A DNA stretch of 64,000 bases, taken from Sphingomonas sp. PP-F2F-A104-K0414. Its GTDB lineage: Bacteria; Pseudomonadota; Alphaproteobacteria; Sphingomonadales; Sphingomonadaceae. The translations under genes and the position numbers were made by a program. This document shows, piece after piece, positions 46,082 through 55,035 of this stretch (position 1 is the first letter of the stretch; each line of letters opens with the position of its first letter). The stretch is taken from positions 248,001-312,000 of the forward strand of contig NZ_SLYD01000004.1 in the NCBI RefSeq assembly GCF_004340945.1, written 5' to 3'. Below the pieces are notes generated by a model. It searched no databases, was not told the origin of the DNA, and was given only the letters and a program-made list of their open reading frames with translations.

Positions 46082-46690
46082 CTACTGGTCGCTGCCCGGG
46101 CCCTTTGGCAGTTGCTGTGACGAACCTGCGTGCGACGGCACGCCGCCAGCCGCTGGGCCGTCGAGGAATGGGCCACCGTCGGGATCGCGCATCGGGCCAC
46201 CCGGCATGGCCCTCATCATCGGCGGTCCCATCGTGGAGGGGCCCATCATCGGGGGTCTCATCATGGGAGGGCCCATCATCGCGGGGCCGTGACGTAGACG
46301 CATCAACGCCTCGAACGCGGCGCGCTGTTTCGTATCCAGGCCATCATAGAAGCTTCGCGCCGCGGCGATGCGCCGGGTGTCATCGGCCGCGCGCTGTGCC
46401 GTCATCTCCGTCATGCGTTGCAAATGCTGCTCGAAACCGTCCGACGGCATCGCCTCACGCATCTTGTCCCCGTGCGGCATTGCCGGCGGCGGTGCGAATG
46501 ACTGCAGAAATGCGTCGAGTGCCGGACGTTGCGCCGCCCGCAGCTGCAGCAGAAGCGCCATGTCGTCCGCCTCGCGCCGTTGCAGCGTCACGACGTCGAT
46601 CCTTGGTGGCCCTGCCCGCTGCGTCTGCGCACTGGCAATACCCGGCATTCCCATCAGCAGTGCAAGCATCGGCACTATCCTTGGCGTCAT
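46082..46690 (-). CDS. Spy/CpxP-like periplasmic protein with Met-rich tail
   Basis: 202 residues. Signal peptide MTPRIVPMLALLMGMPGIASA. The mature N-terminal half is helical with the LTxxQ-type features of the Spy/CpxP family (LQLRAAQRPALDAFLQSF and FYDGLDTKQRAAFEAL), which chaperone envelope proteins or bind metal. The tail is a repeat rich in Met, Pro and Gly (GPPMM/RPPMM, about 136-165), then Gly/Pro. Met-rich tails often bind copper(I), but this is inference. It converges on the EF-hand lipoprotein and lies beside a two-component system. Confidence 0.8.
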   Translation of the reverse strand: MTPRIVPMLALLMGMPGIASAQTQRAGPPRIDVVTLQRREADDMALLLQLRAAQRPALDAFLQSFAPPPAMPHGDKMREAMPSDGFEQHLQRMTEMTAQRAADDTRRIAAARSFYDGLDTKQRAAFEALMRLRHGPAMMGPPMMRPPMMGPSTMGPPMMRAMPGGPMRDPDGGPFLDGPAAGGVPSHAGSSQQLPKGPGSDQ

Positions 46691-46723
46691 GTCTTTCCCC
46701 TTTTGATAATGAATTCGGGCATC

Positions 46724-46900
46724 TCACCCGAGCAGTCCGGAGATGACCCAGCGTCGGCTGACCGCCGATTTGACGATCGTCGCACCGCACCGGCGACAGG
46801 CGGATCGCTGGATCGGTTCGCTCAGGACATCCCGATGACGCGAACGCGGCGCATGACGCCCGATCGCGCATTCGGGCGACGATATTGACTGGTGCTGCAT
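46724..46900 (-). CDS. Small 58-residue protein with a CxxC pair
   Basis: 58 residues. Cys11 and then the pair SACRRCGATIVKSAVSRRW at about 34-52 resemble a zinc-ribbon half. The ATG at 46900 has a good GGAGGG ribosome-binding site eight bases upstream (46906-46913), which is why this short frame is accepted over the longer frame to 47056. No family is recognised and no membrane segment is present. It lies on the same strand as the Spy-like gene (33 bases upstream of its start), so the two might be co-transcribed. Confidence 0.6.
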   Translation of the reverse strand: MQHQSISSPECAIGRHAPRSRHRDVLSEPIQRSACRRCGATIVKSAVSRRWVISGLLG

Positions 46901-47068
46901 GAAACTGCCCTCCGAGATCCCCAGATGCAGTTTTGCGCGCCAATCTTGTCCGCAGTATTTCGAGCACATACCGACGCTACGCCGGTCGAGGGCACCATTC
47001 GAAACGCGGGACAATTGATCGCGCGTGAAGGATCGTAGCCTGCGCCGCGCGCGCACGAACGCGTGGCG

Positions 47069-47668
47069 TCAGGCTGGTTCGGCCGAAATCTCCAGGCGCT
47101 TGCCGACGAAATCTTGTGCTGCGACCGTGTCGATCTGGCGCTCGATTCCCCGCGTCAATGCGGCCGGAACGCGTACCGCAAAACCGCGATCGACCAGACC
47201 TTCGACAGCCCACCGGACGCAATAGTCCGCAGCGACGCCGATGACCGTGACGTCAGTAATCCGTTGCGCGGCAAGGCGATCGAAGAACTCTTCGCGGGGA
47301 ATCGTCCGGCTCGCATCGCGTGCGTCTTCGATCGCGAGCCCCGGTTCGGCCCACATGTCGAACACCCCCTTCTCGATCCGCCATGCCGGGATCGCCGGAT
47401 CGAGCAACGCCACATCGAGCATGTTCTCCCACCCTCGCGTCCCCCGGACGCAGTGGATCGGGAACATCGCCGCCTCGGGCGACGCGGCGTAAGTTTCGCG
47501 GAAATGCGTGTCGAAGGTGAAGAGGACGCCTGAGGTTTCACCGGGCTGCAAAGCCGACAGCCAAACCTGCATCGGCCCGACCAACGCCGCCGCGCCCGCG
47601 ACGCTCAGCGCGCCGCCCTCCGCCATGAAATCCCACTGCGTATCCACCACGACCACAAACCGCGCCAT
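47069..47668 (-). CDS. pncA: Nicotinamidase / isochorismatase-family cysteine hydrolase
   Basis: 199 residues. The catalytic Asp is in VVVDTQWDFM (about residue 10), the metal-site residues in FDTHFRE and FPIHCVRGTRGWE, a conserved Lys in IEKGVFDMW, and the nucleophile Cys150 in GVAADYCVRWAV with the cis-peptide before it. This pattern fits nicotinamidases, which hydrolyse nicotinamide to nicotinic acid. The context supports it: pncB is divergently transcribed 84 bases away. ATG 47668 has AAGGAG; the frame extending to 48478 is antisense to pncB and rejected. Confidence 0.85.
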   Translation of the reverse strand: MARFVVVVDTQWDFMAEGGALSVAGAAALVGPMQVWLSALQPGETSGVLFTFDTHFRETYAASPEAAMFPIHCVRGTRGWENMLDVALLDPAIPAWRIEKGVFDMWAEPGLAIEDARDASRTIPREEFFDRLAAQRITDVTVIGVAADYCVRWAVEGLVDRGFAVRVPAALTRGIERQIDTVAAQDFVGKRLEISAEPA

Positions 47669-47752
47669 CGCCCGTCTCCTTCGCCCGCTGCTTGACACAC
47701 TCGCGTCATCTCGGACACCCGCAACCCCCAAGCAACGCAGGAGCCCGCGCGC

Positions 47753-49057
47753 ATGGCCGTGACCGATATCGCCACCCGGACGTACAATCACAATTTCCGG
47801 CTCGATCCGATCGTGCGCAGCCTGCTCGACACCGATTTCTACAAGCTGCTGATGTTGCAGATGATCCGGCAGGTCTATCCGGACGTGCATGCCACCTTCG
47901 CACTGATCAACCGGACCAAGACGGTGCGGCTGGCGGAGATCGTTGATGAGGCCGAACTGCGCGCGCAGCTCGATCACGCGCGGACGCTGCGGTTCGCGAA
48001 GAAGGAGCTGATCTGGCTCGCGGGCAACAGCTTCTACGGCAAGCAGAAGATGTTCGGACCCGAGTTCCTCGCCTGGCTCGCCGAGTTCCAGCTGCCCGCC
48101 TATGATCTGCGGAAGGTCGATGGCCAGTACGAGCTCCATTTCGACGGCCCGTGGACGCACACGACGATGTGGGAGATTCCCGCGCTGACGATCATCAACG
48201 AGTTGAAATCGCGTGCGGCCCTGCGCGATCGCGGCCGGTTCGCACTCGATATCGTTTACGCGCGTGCGAAGGCAAAGCTGTGGGAGAAGGTCGAGCGGTT
48301 GCGCGAGCTGCCCGACCTCGTCCTGTCGGATTTCGGCACGCGTCGGAGGCATGGATTCCTGTGGCAGCGCTGGTGCGTCGAGGCGCTCAAGGAAGGGCTT
48401 GGCGACCGGTTCATCGGCACCTCGAACGTGCTGCTGGCGATGGATGCGGATCTGGATGCGATCGGTACCAACGCGCACGAACTACCGATGGTGACCGCCG
48501 CACTGGCCGAGAGCGATGCCGAGCTGGCCGACGCGCCGTACCGCGTGCTCGAGCATTGGCGGCAGCATTATAACGGCAACCTCCTGATCGCGCTGCCCGA
48601 TGCGTTCGGGACGACCACGTTCCTGCGCAACGCGCCGCACTGGCTGGCGGAGTGGACCGGGTTCCGCCCCGACAGCGCGCCGCCGATCGCGGGTGGCGAG
48701 CAGATCATCCGCTGGTGGGAGCAACAGGGCGTCGATCCGAAGACCAAGCTGCTGATCTTCTCCGACGGGATGGACATCGACACGATCGAGCAGGTGTATG
48801 GCCATTTCCATGGGCGCGTGCGGATGAGCTTTGGCTGGGGGACCAACCTGACCAACGACTTCCGCGGCTGCGATCCCGATGGCGCGGCGGCGCTGGAGCC
48901 GATCTCGCTGGTCTGCAAGGTGATCGAGGCGAACGGGCGCCCTGCGGTGAAGCTGTCGGATAATCCCGCCAAGGCGACCGGCGAACCCTCCGAAATCGCC
49001 CGTTATTTGCGCGTATTCGGCGAAGCCGACCGGGCGAGCGCACCGGTGCTCGTCTAA
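47753..49057 (+). CDS. pncB: Nicotinate phosphoribosyltransferase
   Basis: 434 residues. The N-terminus [32 protein letters not shown] is typical. The phosphohistidine-site region is [16 protein letters not shown] (about 192-207), and PRPP contacts are in the SDGMD and [11 protein letters not shown] parts (about 340-365). It makes nicotinate mononucleotide from nicotinic acid, ATP and PRPP. With the adjacent nicotinamidase it forms a two-step NAD salvage route. AGGAG lies just upstream of the ATG. Confidence 0.95.
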   Translation: MAVTDIATRTYNHNFRLDPIVRSLLDTDFYKLLMLQMIRQVYPDVHATFALINRTKTVRLAEIVDEAELRAQLDHARTLRFAKKELIWLAGNSFYGKQKMFGPEFLAWLAEFQLPAYDLRKVDGQYELHFDGPWTHTTMWEIPALTIINELKSRAALRDRGRFALDIVYARAKAKLWEKVERLRELPDLVLSDFGTRRRHGFLWQRWCVEALKEGLGDRFIGTSNVLLAMDADLDAIGTNAHELPMVTAALAESDAELADAPYRVLEHWRQHYNGNLLIALPDAFGTTTFLRNAPHWLAEWTGFRPDSAPPIAGGEQIIRWWEQQGVDPKTKLLIFSDGMDIDTIEQVYGHFHGRVRMSFGWGTNLTNDFRGCDPDGAAALEPISLVCKVIEANGRPAVKLSDNPAKATGEPSEIARYLRVFGEADRASAPVLV

Positions 49058-49216
49058 CTCGCCAAACGTGGCATCTGCGCAACACACCAGCCACATTTCG
49101 CAACAAAATTGTTACACACGGCGATATTACCTTGCTTCGTTACGCCCCTGAGCCATCATTCGTATACAAAATATAAGAGCGGATGCGGTGCGGAAACACG
49201 AACAGGGGGATGGTTC

Positions 49217-52138
49217 ATGCGTGCAGTGAAGACGTTCAGATATCCGGGCAGACATTCGGGCAAATATGCCAGCGTCGGTAGTTTGGCCCTGGCGACGATG
49301 CTAGCGGCGGCGCCGGTCCAGGCGCAAACCGTCACGACACCCGCGGCGGAGGCCACAGCACCCGTCGATCAGACCAGCGGGGAAGAGATCGTCGTCACCG
49401 GATCGCGTATCCGTCGCGATCCGCTGTCGCAGCCTTCGCCGGTCATCACGGTCGATGCGGAATCGATCCAGCGGACCGGGCTGTCGTCGGTTGCCGACGT
49501 GCTCCAGCGGCTGCCAAGCGCGGCCGGCGGGCTCAATTCGAAGGCCAATAATTCGGGGAACATCGGCAATCCGCCTGATGGCGGCGGCGTGGGCGCAGGG
49601 TCGGCCGAGATCGACCTGCGCTATCTCACCGCCAAGCGGACGCTGGTGCTGGTCGACGGCCTGCGCTTCGTCAACGGCGCGTCGGCGAGCGGGATTCCCT
49701 CGACGGTCGATCTCAACACGATCCAGGTCGGCTCGATCGAGCGGATCGAGATCCTCCAGTCGGGCCAGTCGCCACTCTATGGCTCGGACGCGCTGGCCGG
49801 CGTCGTCAACATCATCACCAAGTCGCAGCAGAAAGGGCTCAAGGCCTCCGCGCAGTTCGGTACGTTCCGTCAGGGCGACGGGCATACGCAGGACTATAAC
49901 GTCAGCTACGGGATCCAGGCGCCGCGGACGAGCGTGGTGTTCGGCGGGAGTTACGTGAAGCAGGAAGCGGTCCGCACCGGCGACCGCGCGATCTCGCAAT
50001 TCCCCAACCCTGGCCAGACGAGCTGCACCGATCCGATCGGCGGTTGTTCGAGCGCGACGGTGAACGGCTATGTCCAGCTCACCGGCGCGGCGCTTACGCT
50101 AAAGTCGGCACCGATCCTCGGCCGGCCGCGCTACGACGCGGCGAACCCCACAGGCGCGAACAGCGACTACCGTCTGCTCACGACCTCGGACCGCTTCAAC
50201 TTCGCACCCTTCAACTATTTCCTGACGCCATCGGAGCGCTACGGCTTCTTCGTCAGCGCCAAGCAGGAGTTGACCGACAGCGTGAACCTGCGCGTGAAGA
50301 TGAACTACACGCGGCGCAATTCGCAGAATCAGGCGGCGTTCCTGCCGCTGTTCGTCGGGCCCGATGCGGGCAACGGCAATCTGCTCGATACCATCTCGAT
50401 CGATGCGACCAACCCGTACAACCCGTTCGGCTATACGCTGTCGGCGGGCGGCGCGGGCAATGCGCCGGCGAATTACTCGACGGTGCGTCGTCGTCTCGTC
50501 GAAGCGGGGCAGCGCACCTATACGCAGACCGTCGACACGATGTCGGCGACCGCGACGCTCGATGGCTCGTTCATGGTCGGCAGCCGTAAATTCTACTGGG
50601 ATGCCAACGCTGTCCTGGGCTTCAACGATGCCAAGCAGCTGTTCACCGGCAACATCAATGCGGCGTTGCTGCAACAGGCGCTCGGCCCGGTCGCGAATTG
50701 CACCGGCGCATGCGTCCCGTTCAACATCTTCGGCGGGGCCGGCTCGGTGACGCCGGCGATGCTCGCCTATATCGCATTCGACGAGCGCGCGCGCAGTTCG
50801 CAGAGCCTGGAGGATTATACTGCCAACATCTCCGGCGACCTGTTCAACCTGCCCGCCGGCCCGGTCGGTATCGCCGCAGGGTATGAGCACCGCGTTCAAT
50901 ATGGCAGCTTCACGCCCGACCCGCTGATCACCGCAGGGCTTGGCGCGGACATTCCGGCGCAGCCCGCGCGCGGCCATTTCAACTCGGACGAGGTCTATGC
51001 CGAGCTGCGCGTGCCGCTGATCCACGACACCCCGTTGATCCACTCGCTCGAAGTCGGCGGCGCGGTGCGGCATTCGAACTATTCGACGAGTGGCAGCAAC
51101 ACGACCTATACCGGCAGCGGCCTGTGGAAGCCGGTCAGCGACCTGCTGTTCCGTGCCTCCTATGCGCAGGGGTTCCGCGCCCCGAGCATCGGCGAGTTGT
51201 TCGGGGCGGAATCGCGGTCGGATGCGCCGATCGACGATCCCTGCACCAACGTCGCCGGGTCGCCGTATCAGAGCTCGGCCACGGTGCGGGCGAACTGCAC
51301 CGCGAACGGCGTACCCGCGAACGGCAGTTACCAGGAGCCCAATGGCGGCCAGCTGGGCGTGCTGACCGGCGGCAACAGCGCGTTGAAGCCGGAAACCTCG
51401 CGGACCTGGCTGTTCGGCGGCGTCTATGCGCCGAACTGGGCTCGAACCAGCGGCTTTGCGAGCCAGCTGAGCCTCGAGGGCAATTACTACGACATCAAGG
51501 TGAGCGACGCGATCGCACCGGTCGCGGCACAGCTAACGCTGAGCCGGTGCGCGGAAACCGGCGATGCGCTGAGTTGCGCGGCGATCACCCGGACCTCGAA
51601 CGGATTGATCTCGCGGATCAATGCGCAGTTGCAGAATATCGGCGGGATCCGCACGCGCGGTGTCGACGTGACCGCGATCTATCGCTCGCCACGCACCTCG
51701 GCGGGGACGTTCGGGCTGTCGCTCAACGGCAACATCCTGTTGAAATACACCGAGACGTTCCCGGCGGCGACGGGCTTCACCACCACCGACTACCGCGGCA
51801 CGACGCGCGGCTTCCCCGACCAGTCCTACCCGAAGTTCAAGGGCAATGCGGTAGTCGACTGGGATATCGGCGCGGCGCGCGCGTCGTTCACCGGGCGCTA
51901 CATCAACAGCGTGAAGGAAGCCGATGGTAAAAAGCTCGACAGCACCTTCTACGGCGACGTCCAGCTAACGTTGGCGCCGGGCTGGCTGGAGAACCGGTTG
52001 GGCCTGACGATCGGCGTCAACAACGTGTTCAACCAAGACCCGCCGGCCTGCTTCAGCTGCACCGGGCCGAACTATGATCCAACCACGTATGATGTGCCGG
52101 GGCAGTTCGGGTATATCCGTCTGTCGTGGGGGCTTTGA
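49217..52138 (+). CDS. TonB-dependent outer-membrane receptor
   Basis: 973 residues. Signal peptide ends APVQAQ (about 37). The TonB box-like EEIVVTGSRIRRDPLSQPSP is followed by the plug domain (VDAESIQRTGLSSVADVLQRLPS; DLNTIQVGSIERIEILQSGQSPLYGSDALAGVVNIIT, split near 180-215). A 22-strand barrel follows, ending in the outer-membrane signature GQFGYIRLSWGL with terminal aromatic-Leu. Substrate unknown; the extracellular loops contain paired cysteines (TSCTDPIGGC; FSC near the end). ATG 49217 has GGGGG upstream; the longer frame from 49109 is unlikely. Confidence 0.94.
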   Translation: MRAVKTFRYPGRHSGKYASVGSLALATMLAAAPVQAQTVTTPAAEATAPVDQTSGEEIVVTGSRIRRDPLSQPSPVITVDAESIQRTGLSSVADVLQRLPSAAGGLNSKANNSGNIGNPPDGGGVGAGSAEIDLRYLTAKRTLVLVDGLRFVNGASASGIPSTVDLNTIQVGSIERIEILQSGQSPLYGSDALAGVVNIITKSQQKGLKASAQFGTFRQGDGHTQDYNVSYGIQAPRTSVVFGGSYVKQEAVRTGDRAISQFPNPGQTSCTDPIGGCSSATVNGYVQLTGAALTLKSAPILGRPRYDAANPTGANSDYRLLTTSDRFNFAPFNYFLTPSERYGFFVSAKQELTDSVNLRVKMNYTRRNSQNQAAFLPLFVGPDAGNGNLLDTISIDATNPYNPFGYTLSAGGAGNAPANYSTVRRRLVEAGQRTYTQTVDTMSATATLDGSFMVGSRKFYWDANAVLGFNDAKQLFTGNINAALLQQALGPVANCTGACVPFNIFGGAGSVTPAMLAYIAFDERARSSQSLEDYTANISGDLFNLPAGPVGIAAGYEHRVQYGSFTPDPLITAGLGADIPAQPARGHFNSDEVYAELRVPLIHDTPLIHSLEVGGAVRHSNYSTSGSNTTYTGSGLWKPVSDLLFRASYAQGFRAPSIGELFGAESRSDAPIDDPCTNVAGSPYQSSATVRANCTANGVPANGSYQEPNGGQLGVLTGGNSALKPETSRTWLFGGVYAPNWARTSGFASQLSLEGNYYDIKVSDAIAPVAAQLTLSRCAETGDALSCAAITRTSNGLISRINAQLQNIGGIRTRGVDVTAIYRSPRTSAGTFGLSLNGNILLKYTETFPAATGFTTTDYRGTTRGFPDQSYPKFKGNAVVDWDIGAARASFTGRYINSVKEADGKKLDSTFYGDVQLTLAPGWLENRLGLTIGVNNVFNQDPPACFSCTGPNYDPTTYDVPGQFGYIRLSWGL

Positions 52139-52194
52139 TCCCGCGGGCGTGATCTAGTGGGGAAGGCAGTCCGCCGATGGCGGGCGGACCGCCT

Positions 52195-52280
52195 CCCGTC
52201 ATCCTGATGAAAATCACATTCAGAGTAACGCGCGACGTCCTTTGTAACTCTGGATCCTGACTTTCGTCAGGATGACGGGA
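52195..52280. repeat. Palindromic repeat downstream of the TonB receptor
   Basis: CCCGTCATCCTGATGAAAAT on the left is mirrored by CTTTCGTCAGGATGACGGG on the right, with an imperfect second complementary stretch between them. A separate hairpin (GTCCGCCGATGGCGGGCGGA then C, 52169-52189) lies just upstream. These fill the gap to the DUF2794 gene. Confidence 0.75.
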
Positions 52281-52282
52281 AC

Positions 52283-52621
52283 TCAGTCCTCGACGAGCTT
52301 CATGAAGCGGCGTTCTACCGGGGCCAGCACCGGGCCAAGCTCATGGCCGCGCTTCACTACCGCGCCGCCCTCGCCGATCAGAGCCCACATGCCCTGTTTG
52401 TTGCGCAACGACGGGCGTTTCTCGATCCTGAATTCAGGCCGCTCGGCGGCGCGACGGAAGGCGGCGAAAACGGCGGCGTCCTTGCCGAGATCGATCGCGT
52501 AATCTCGCCAATGCCCCGCTGCGACCATCCGGCCGTAGAGGTCGAGGATCCGGTTGAGTTCGAGGCGTTCGAAGCCGACCTGCGTCGCTTTGGACGGTAT
52601 CGGAAAGGGTACGACGCCCAT
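52283..52621 (-). CDS. DUF2794 domain-containing protein
   Basis: 112 residues. The sequence FERLELNRILDLYGRMVAAGHWRDYAIDLGKDAAVFAAFRRAAERPEFRIEKRP matches, from memory, the small DUF2794 family found in Alphaproteobacteria; the function is unknown. It ends ERRFMKLVED. ATG 52621 is used; the next codon upstream is a TTG. It lies 14 bases downstream of cysE on the same strand and is probably co-transcribed. Confidence 0.85.
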   Translation of the reverse strand: MGVVPFPIPSKATQVGFERLELNRILDLYGRMVAAGHWRDYAIDLGKDAAVFAAFRRAAERPEFRIEKRPSLRNKQGMWALIGEGGAVVKRGHELGPVLAPVERRFMKLVED

Positions 52622-52634
52622 CAATTATCCACCA

Positions 52635-53327
52635 TCATGCGCGGTCGCGTCGATCCTCGGGAAGACCATCGGCGAGCAACGCGTCGAGCCGCTTGCGCAT
52701 CGTCTCGAGCTCGCAACGCATGATCTCCATCTTCTGCGTCGCGGGATCGAACGACTCGCTGCACGGCGTACCATAGGGCACGAACCGCGGCATCTCGGGT
52801 GCGTTGCCACCCTCGATCGTGGTCGCGCGGGCGGGGATGCCGACGACCGTCGTCCCCGCCGGCACGTCGCGCGTAACGACCGCGTTGGCGCCGACGCGCG
52901 AGCGCTTGCCGAGCGTGATCGGCCCCAGCACCTGCGCGCCCGAGCCGATGATTGCGCCGTCGGAAATGGTCGGATGGCGCTTGCCCTGCACGCCGTTGTC
53001 GGGGCTGGTACCGCCAAGCGTGACGCATTGGTAGATCGTGACGTCGTCGCCGATTTCCGCGGTCTCGCCGATCACGACGAAGCCGTGGTCGATAAAGAAA
53101 TTGCGGCCGATCGTCGCGCCGGGATGAATGTCGATCGCGGTCGTGAAGCGCGACCAGTGATTGACGCAGCGCGCGAGGAAATAGAGTTTCGCCTTGTACA
53201 GACGGTGCGCGATACGATGATAACCAAGCGCCCAGACGCCGGGGTACAGCATGATTTCAGCGCGCGAATGCGGGGCGGGATCGCGGGCGCGGATCGAATC
53301 CAGATAGGCCAGTAATCCGCTCGACAT
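52635..53327 (-). CDS. cysE: Serine O-acetyltransferase, EpsC/CysE type
   Basis: 230 residues. The left-handed beta-helix hexapeptide repeats run from about residue 65, with [27 protein letters not shown]. The active-site histidines are in FFIDHG and [13 protein letters not shown]; the GVQGKRHP loop is typical. Downstream [11 protein letters not shown] closes the helix. It transfers acetyl from acetyl-CoA to serine for cysteine synthesis. ATG 53327 has AAGGGGA upstream. A TauE/SafE exporter gene is divergently transcribed from it, and the DUF2794 gene follows. Confidence 0.93.
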   Translation of the reverse strand: MSSGLLAYLDSIRARDPAPHSRAEIMLYPGVWALGYHRIAHRLYKAKLYFLARCVNHWSRFTTAIDIHPGATIGRNFFIDHGFVVIGETAEIGDDVTIYQCVTLGGTSPDNGVQGKRHPTISDGAIIGSGAQVLGPITLGKRSRVGANAVVTRDVPAGTTVVGIPARATTIEGGNAPEMPRFVPYGTPCSESFDPATQKMEIMRCELETMRKRLDALLADGLPEDRRDRA

Positions 53328-53502
53328 CCGCAGTCCCCTTCGCGATTTCCGTATCTAGGGTATCGAACCGCCGATTTCCAGAACCGGGCGCAAGGGCCGC
53401 CTCAGGCCGCCACATCGGACTGCCGGGATCGGGGTAAAGCCTATCTTTGTTGTGGGATAAGCCCGCGCTGTGCAGTTTAGGCGCCATATTGAGGGGATGC
53501 CG

Positions 53503-54270
53503 ATGTTCGACCTGACGACCTTGAGTTTCGAGACGCTCCTGCCCTTCATCCTGGTCGGGTTCGCCGCGCAGATCGTCGATGGCGCGCTGGGGATGGCGTT
53601 CGGGGTGATTTCGAACACGCTGCTGCTGTGGGTCGGCGTGCCGCCGGCAGCGGCCTCGGCGGGCGTCCATACCGTCGAGACCTTCACCACCGCGGTGTCG
53701 GGGATCAGCCATGTGCTGCACAAGAACGTCAACTGGACGCTGTTCCTGCGGTTGATGATCCCGGGCGTGATCGGCGGCGTGCTGGGGGCGTACGTGCTGT
53801 CGAACATCGATGCGAGCACGGCGAAACCGTTCATCCTCGCCTATCTGACGTCGATCGGCGTGTACCTGCTGTACCGCGGGCTTCGCTATCCGCCGAAGCA
53901 GAAGGAGCCGAAGATCGTCGAGCCGCTCGGGCTGGTCGGCGGGTTTCTCGATGCGGCGGGCGGTGGTGGCTGGGGACCGGTGGTGACCTCGAACCTGCTG
54001 GTGCAGGGCGCATCGCCGCGGACCACGATCGGCACGGTGAATACGGCCGAGTTCTTCCTGACCGCGACGATCTCGGCGACGTTCATTACGCAGCTGGGTT
54101 GGGCGGCGTTCACGCAGGCGACGGTGGGGTTGCTGATCGGGGGCGTGCTGGCGGCGCCGTTCGGGGCGATGCTGGCGAAGCGCGTGCCGGCCAAGACGTT
54201 GATGGTGCTGGTGGGGGTGATTCTGACGATCACGAGCTTGTTCGGGCTCTACCGCGCGATCTGGCACTGA
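53503..54270 (+). CDS. TauE/SafE-family sulfite or organosulfur-type membrane exporter
   Basis: 255 residues with about eight transmembrane helices. Diagnostic segments are FILVGFAAQIVDGALGMAFGV (about 14-34) and the second repeat start GLVGGFLDAAGGGGWGPVVTS (about 143-163) of the two-part TauE/SafE fold. The substrate is uncertain; family members move sulfite, sulfoacetate or other anions. The divergent neighbour cysE is a sulfur-assimilation gene, which supports a sulfur link. ATG 53503 is taken because GAGGGG lies 6 bases before it; the ATG at 53497 would have no spacing. Confidence 0.88.
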   Translation: MFDLTTLSFETLLPFILVGFAAQIVDGALGMAFGVISNTLLLWVGVPPAAASAGVHTVETFTTAVSGISHVLHKNVNWTLFLRLMIPGVIGGVLGAYVLSNIDASTAKPFILAYLTSIGVYLLYRGLRYPPKQKEPKIVEPLGLVGGFLDAAGGGGWGPVVTSNLLVQGASPRTTIGTVNTAEFFLTATISATFITQLGWAAFTQATVGLLIGGVLAAPFGAMLAKRVPAKTLMVLVGVILTITSLFGLYRAIWH

Positions 54271-54274
54271 CCCA

Positions 54275-54382
54275 ACTCCCCTCCCGCTCGCGGGAGGGGT
54301 CGGGGGAGGGGCTGGCCTCGATACGCCGGCGCGGTTGGAAGAGAAGCCCCTCCCCTAACCCCTCCCGCAAGCGGGAGGGGGA
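54275..54382. repeat. Palindromic repeat, GGGAGGGG type
   Basis: The left arm CTCCCCTCCCGCTCGCGGGA and right arm CCCTCCCGCAAGCGGGAGGG each fold on themselves and also pair with each other across about 50 bases. It separates the convergent exporter and ahpD genes. Confidence 0.8.
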
Positions 54383-54388
54383 CAGAAG

Positions 54389-54907
54389 TCAAAGCGTTGC
54401 GTGGACCGTGGCGACCGCGGCCATCACCGCGCCGATCCGGACCGAGGTCTGGATCGCTTCCGCGGTCACGCCAGCCTTCTTCAGGATCTGCTCGTGGCTG
54501 TCGATGCACATGCCGCAGCCGTTCATCGCCGACACGGCCAGGCTGAACAGCTCGAAGTCGACATTGTCGATGCCGGGCTGCCCGATCACGTTCATGCGCA
54601 GCTTGGCCGGCATGTTGCGGTATTCCTGGTTCCCGGCGAGGTGCGTGAACCGGTAATAGACGTTGTTCATCGCCATCACCGCGGCGGCCGCACGCGCTGC
54701 GTTCGCGGCCTCGGGCGAGAGCTTTGGCGCGCATTCGGCTTCGGCGGCCTCGACCAGCGGCTTGTAGCCCGAGCCGTGCGCGCAGGTGAGCAGCAGGCCG
54801 TATTTGCGCTGGTCGGTGAGGTGCGTCTCGTTCAGCAGCGAGCCGACGTTGAGGCGGATGTCCTTGGCGTAATCGGGCAGCGTGCCCGCGAATTCCTTGA
54901 GTGACAT
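54389..54907 (-). CDS. ahpD: Alkyl hydroperoxide reductase AhpD-type (carboxymuconolactone decarboxylase-like fold)
   Basis: 172 residues. The AhpD active site is in NGCGMCIDSHE: Cys130, Cys133 and His137, with a Glu about 12 residues earlier (DFELFSLAVSAMN). This Cys-relay re-reduces AhpC in Mycobacterium-type systems. It lies 128 bases downstream of ahpC on the same strand, with a perfect family A repeat in between. Confidence 0.93.
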   Translation of the reverse strand: MSLKEFAGTLPDYAKDIRLNVGSLLNETHLTDQRKYGLLLTCAHGSGYKPLVEAAEAECAPKLSPEAANAARAAAAVMAMNNVYYRFTHLAGNQEYRNMPAKLRMNVIGQPGIDNVDFELFSLAVSAMNGCGMCIDSHEQILKKAGVTAEAIQTSVRIGAVMAAVATVHATL

Positions 54908-54930
54908 GAATGGGTTCCAGTCCAGAAAAG

Positions 54931-54996
54931 CGTCACCCCAGCGAAAGCTGGGGTCTCCCCGTTACGAAGAGACCCCAGCTTTCGCTGGGGTGACGG
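54931..54996. repeat. Palindromic repeat, family A (perfect copy) between ahpC and ahpD
   Basis: CGTCACCCCAGCGAAAGCTG and then GGGTCTC on the left, and GAGACCCC...AGCTTTCGCTGGGG then TGACGG on the right, are near-exact complements around an 8-base loop. Each arm also contains its own CCCCAGC/GCTGGGG hairpin. As ahpC and ahpD are on the same strand, the structure would form in a shared transcript. Confidence 0.92.
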
Positions 54997-55035
54997 AAGA
55001 AATGGGAGCGGGCGTTCAAGCCCGCTCCCGATAGA

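Noticed and set aside
47669..48478. N-terminal extension of the nicotinamidase frame
   Set aside because: It runs antisense through pncB, and the conserved start with a good ribosome-binding site is at 47668.
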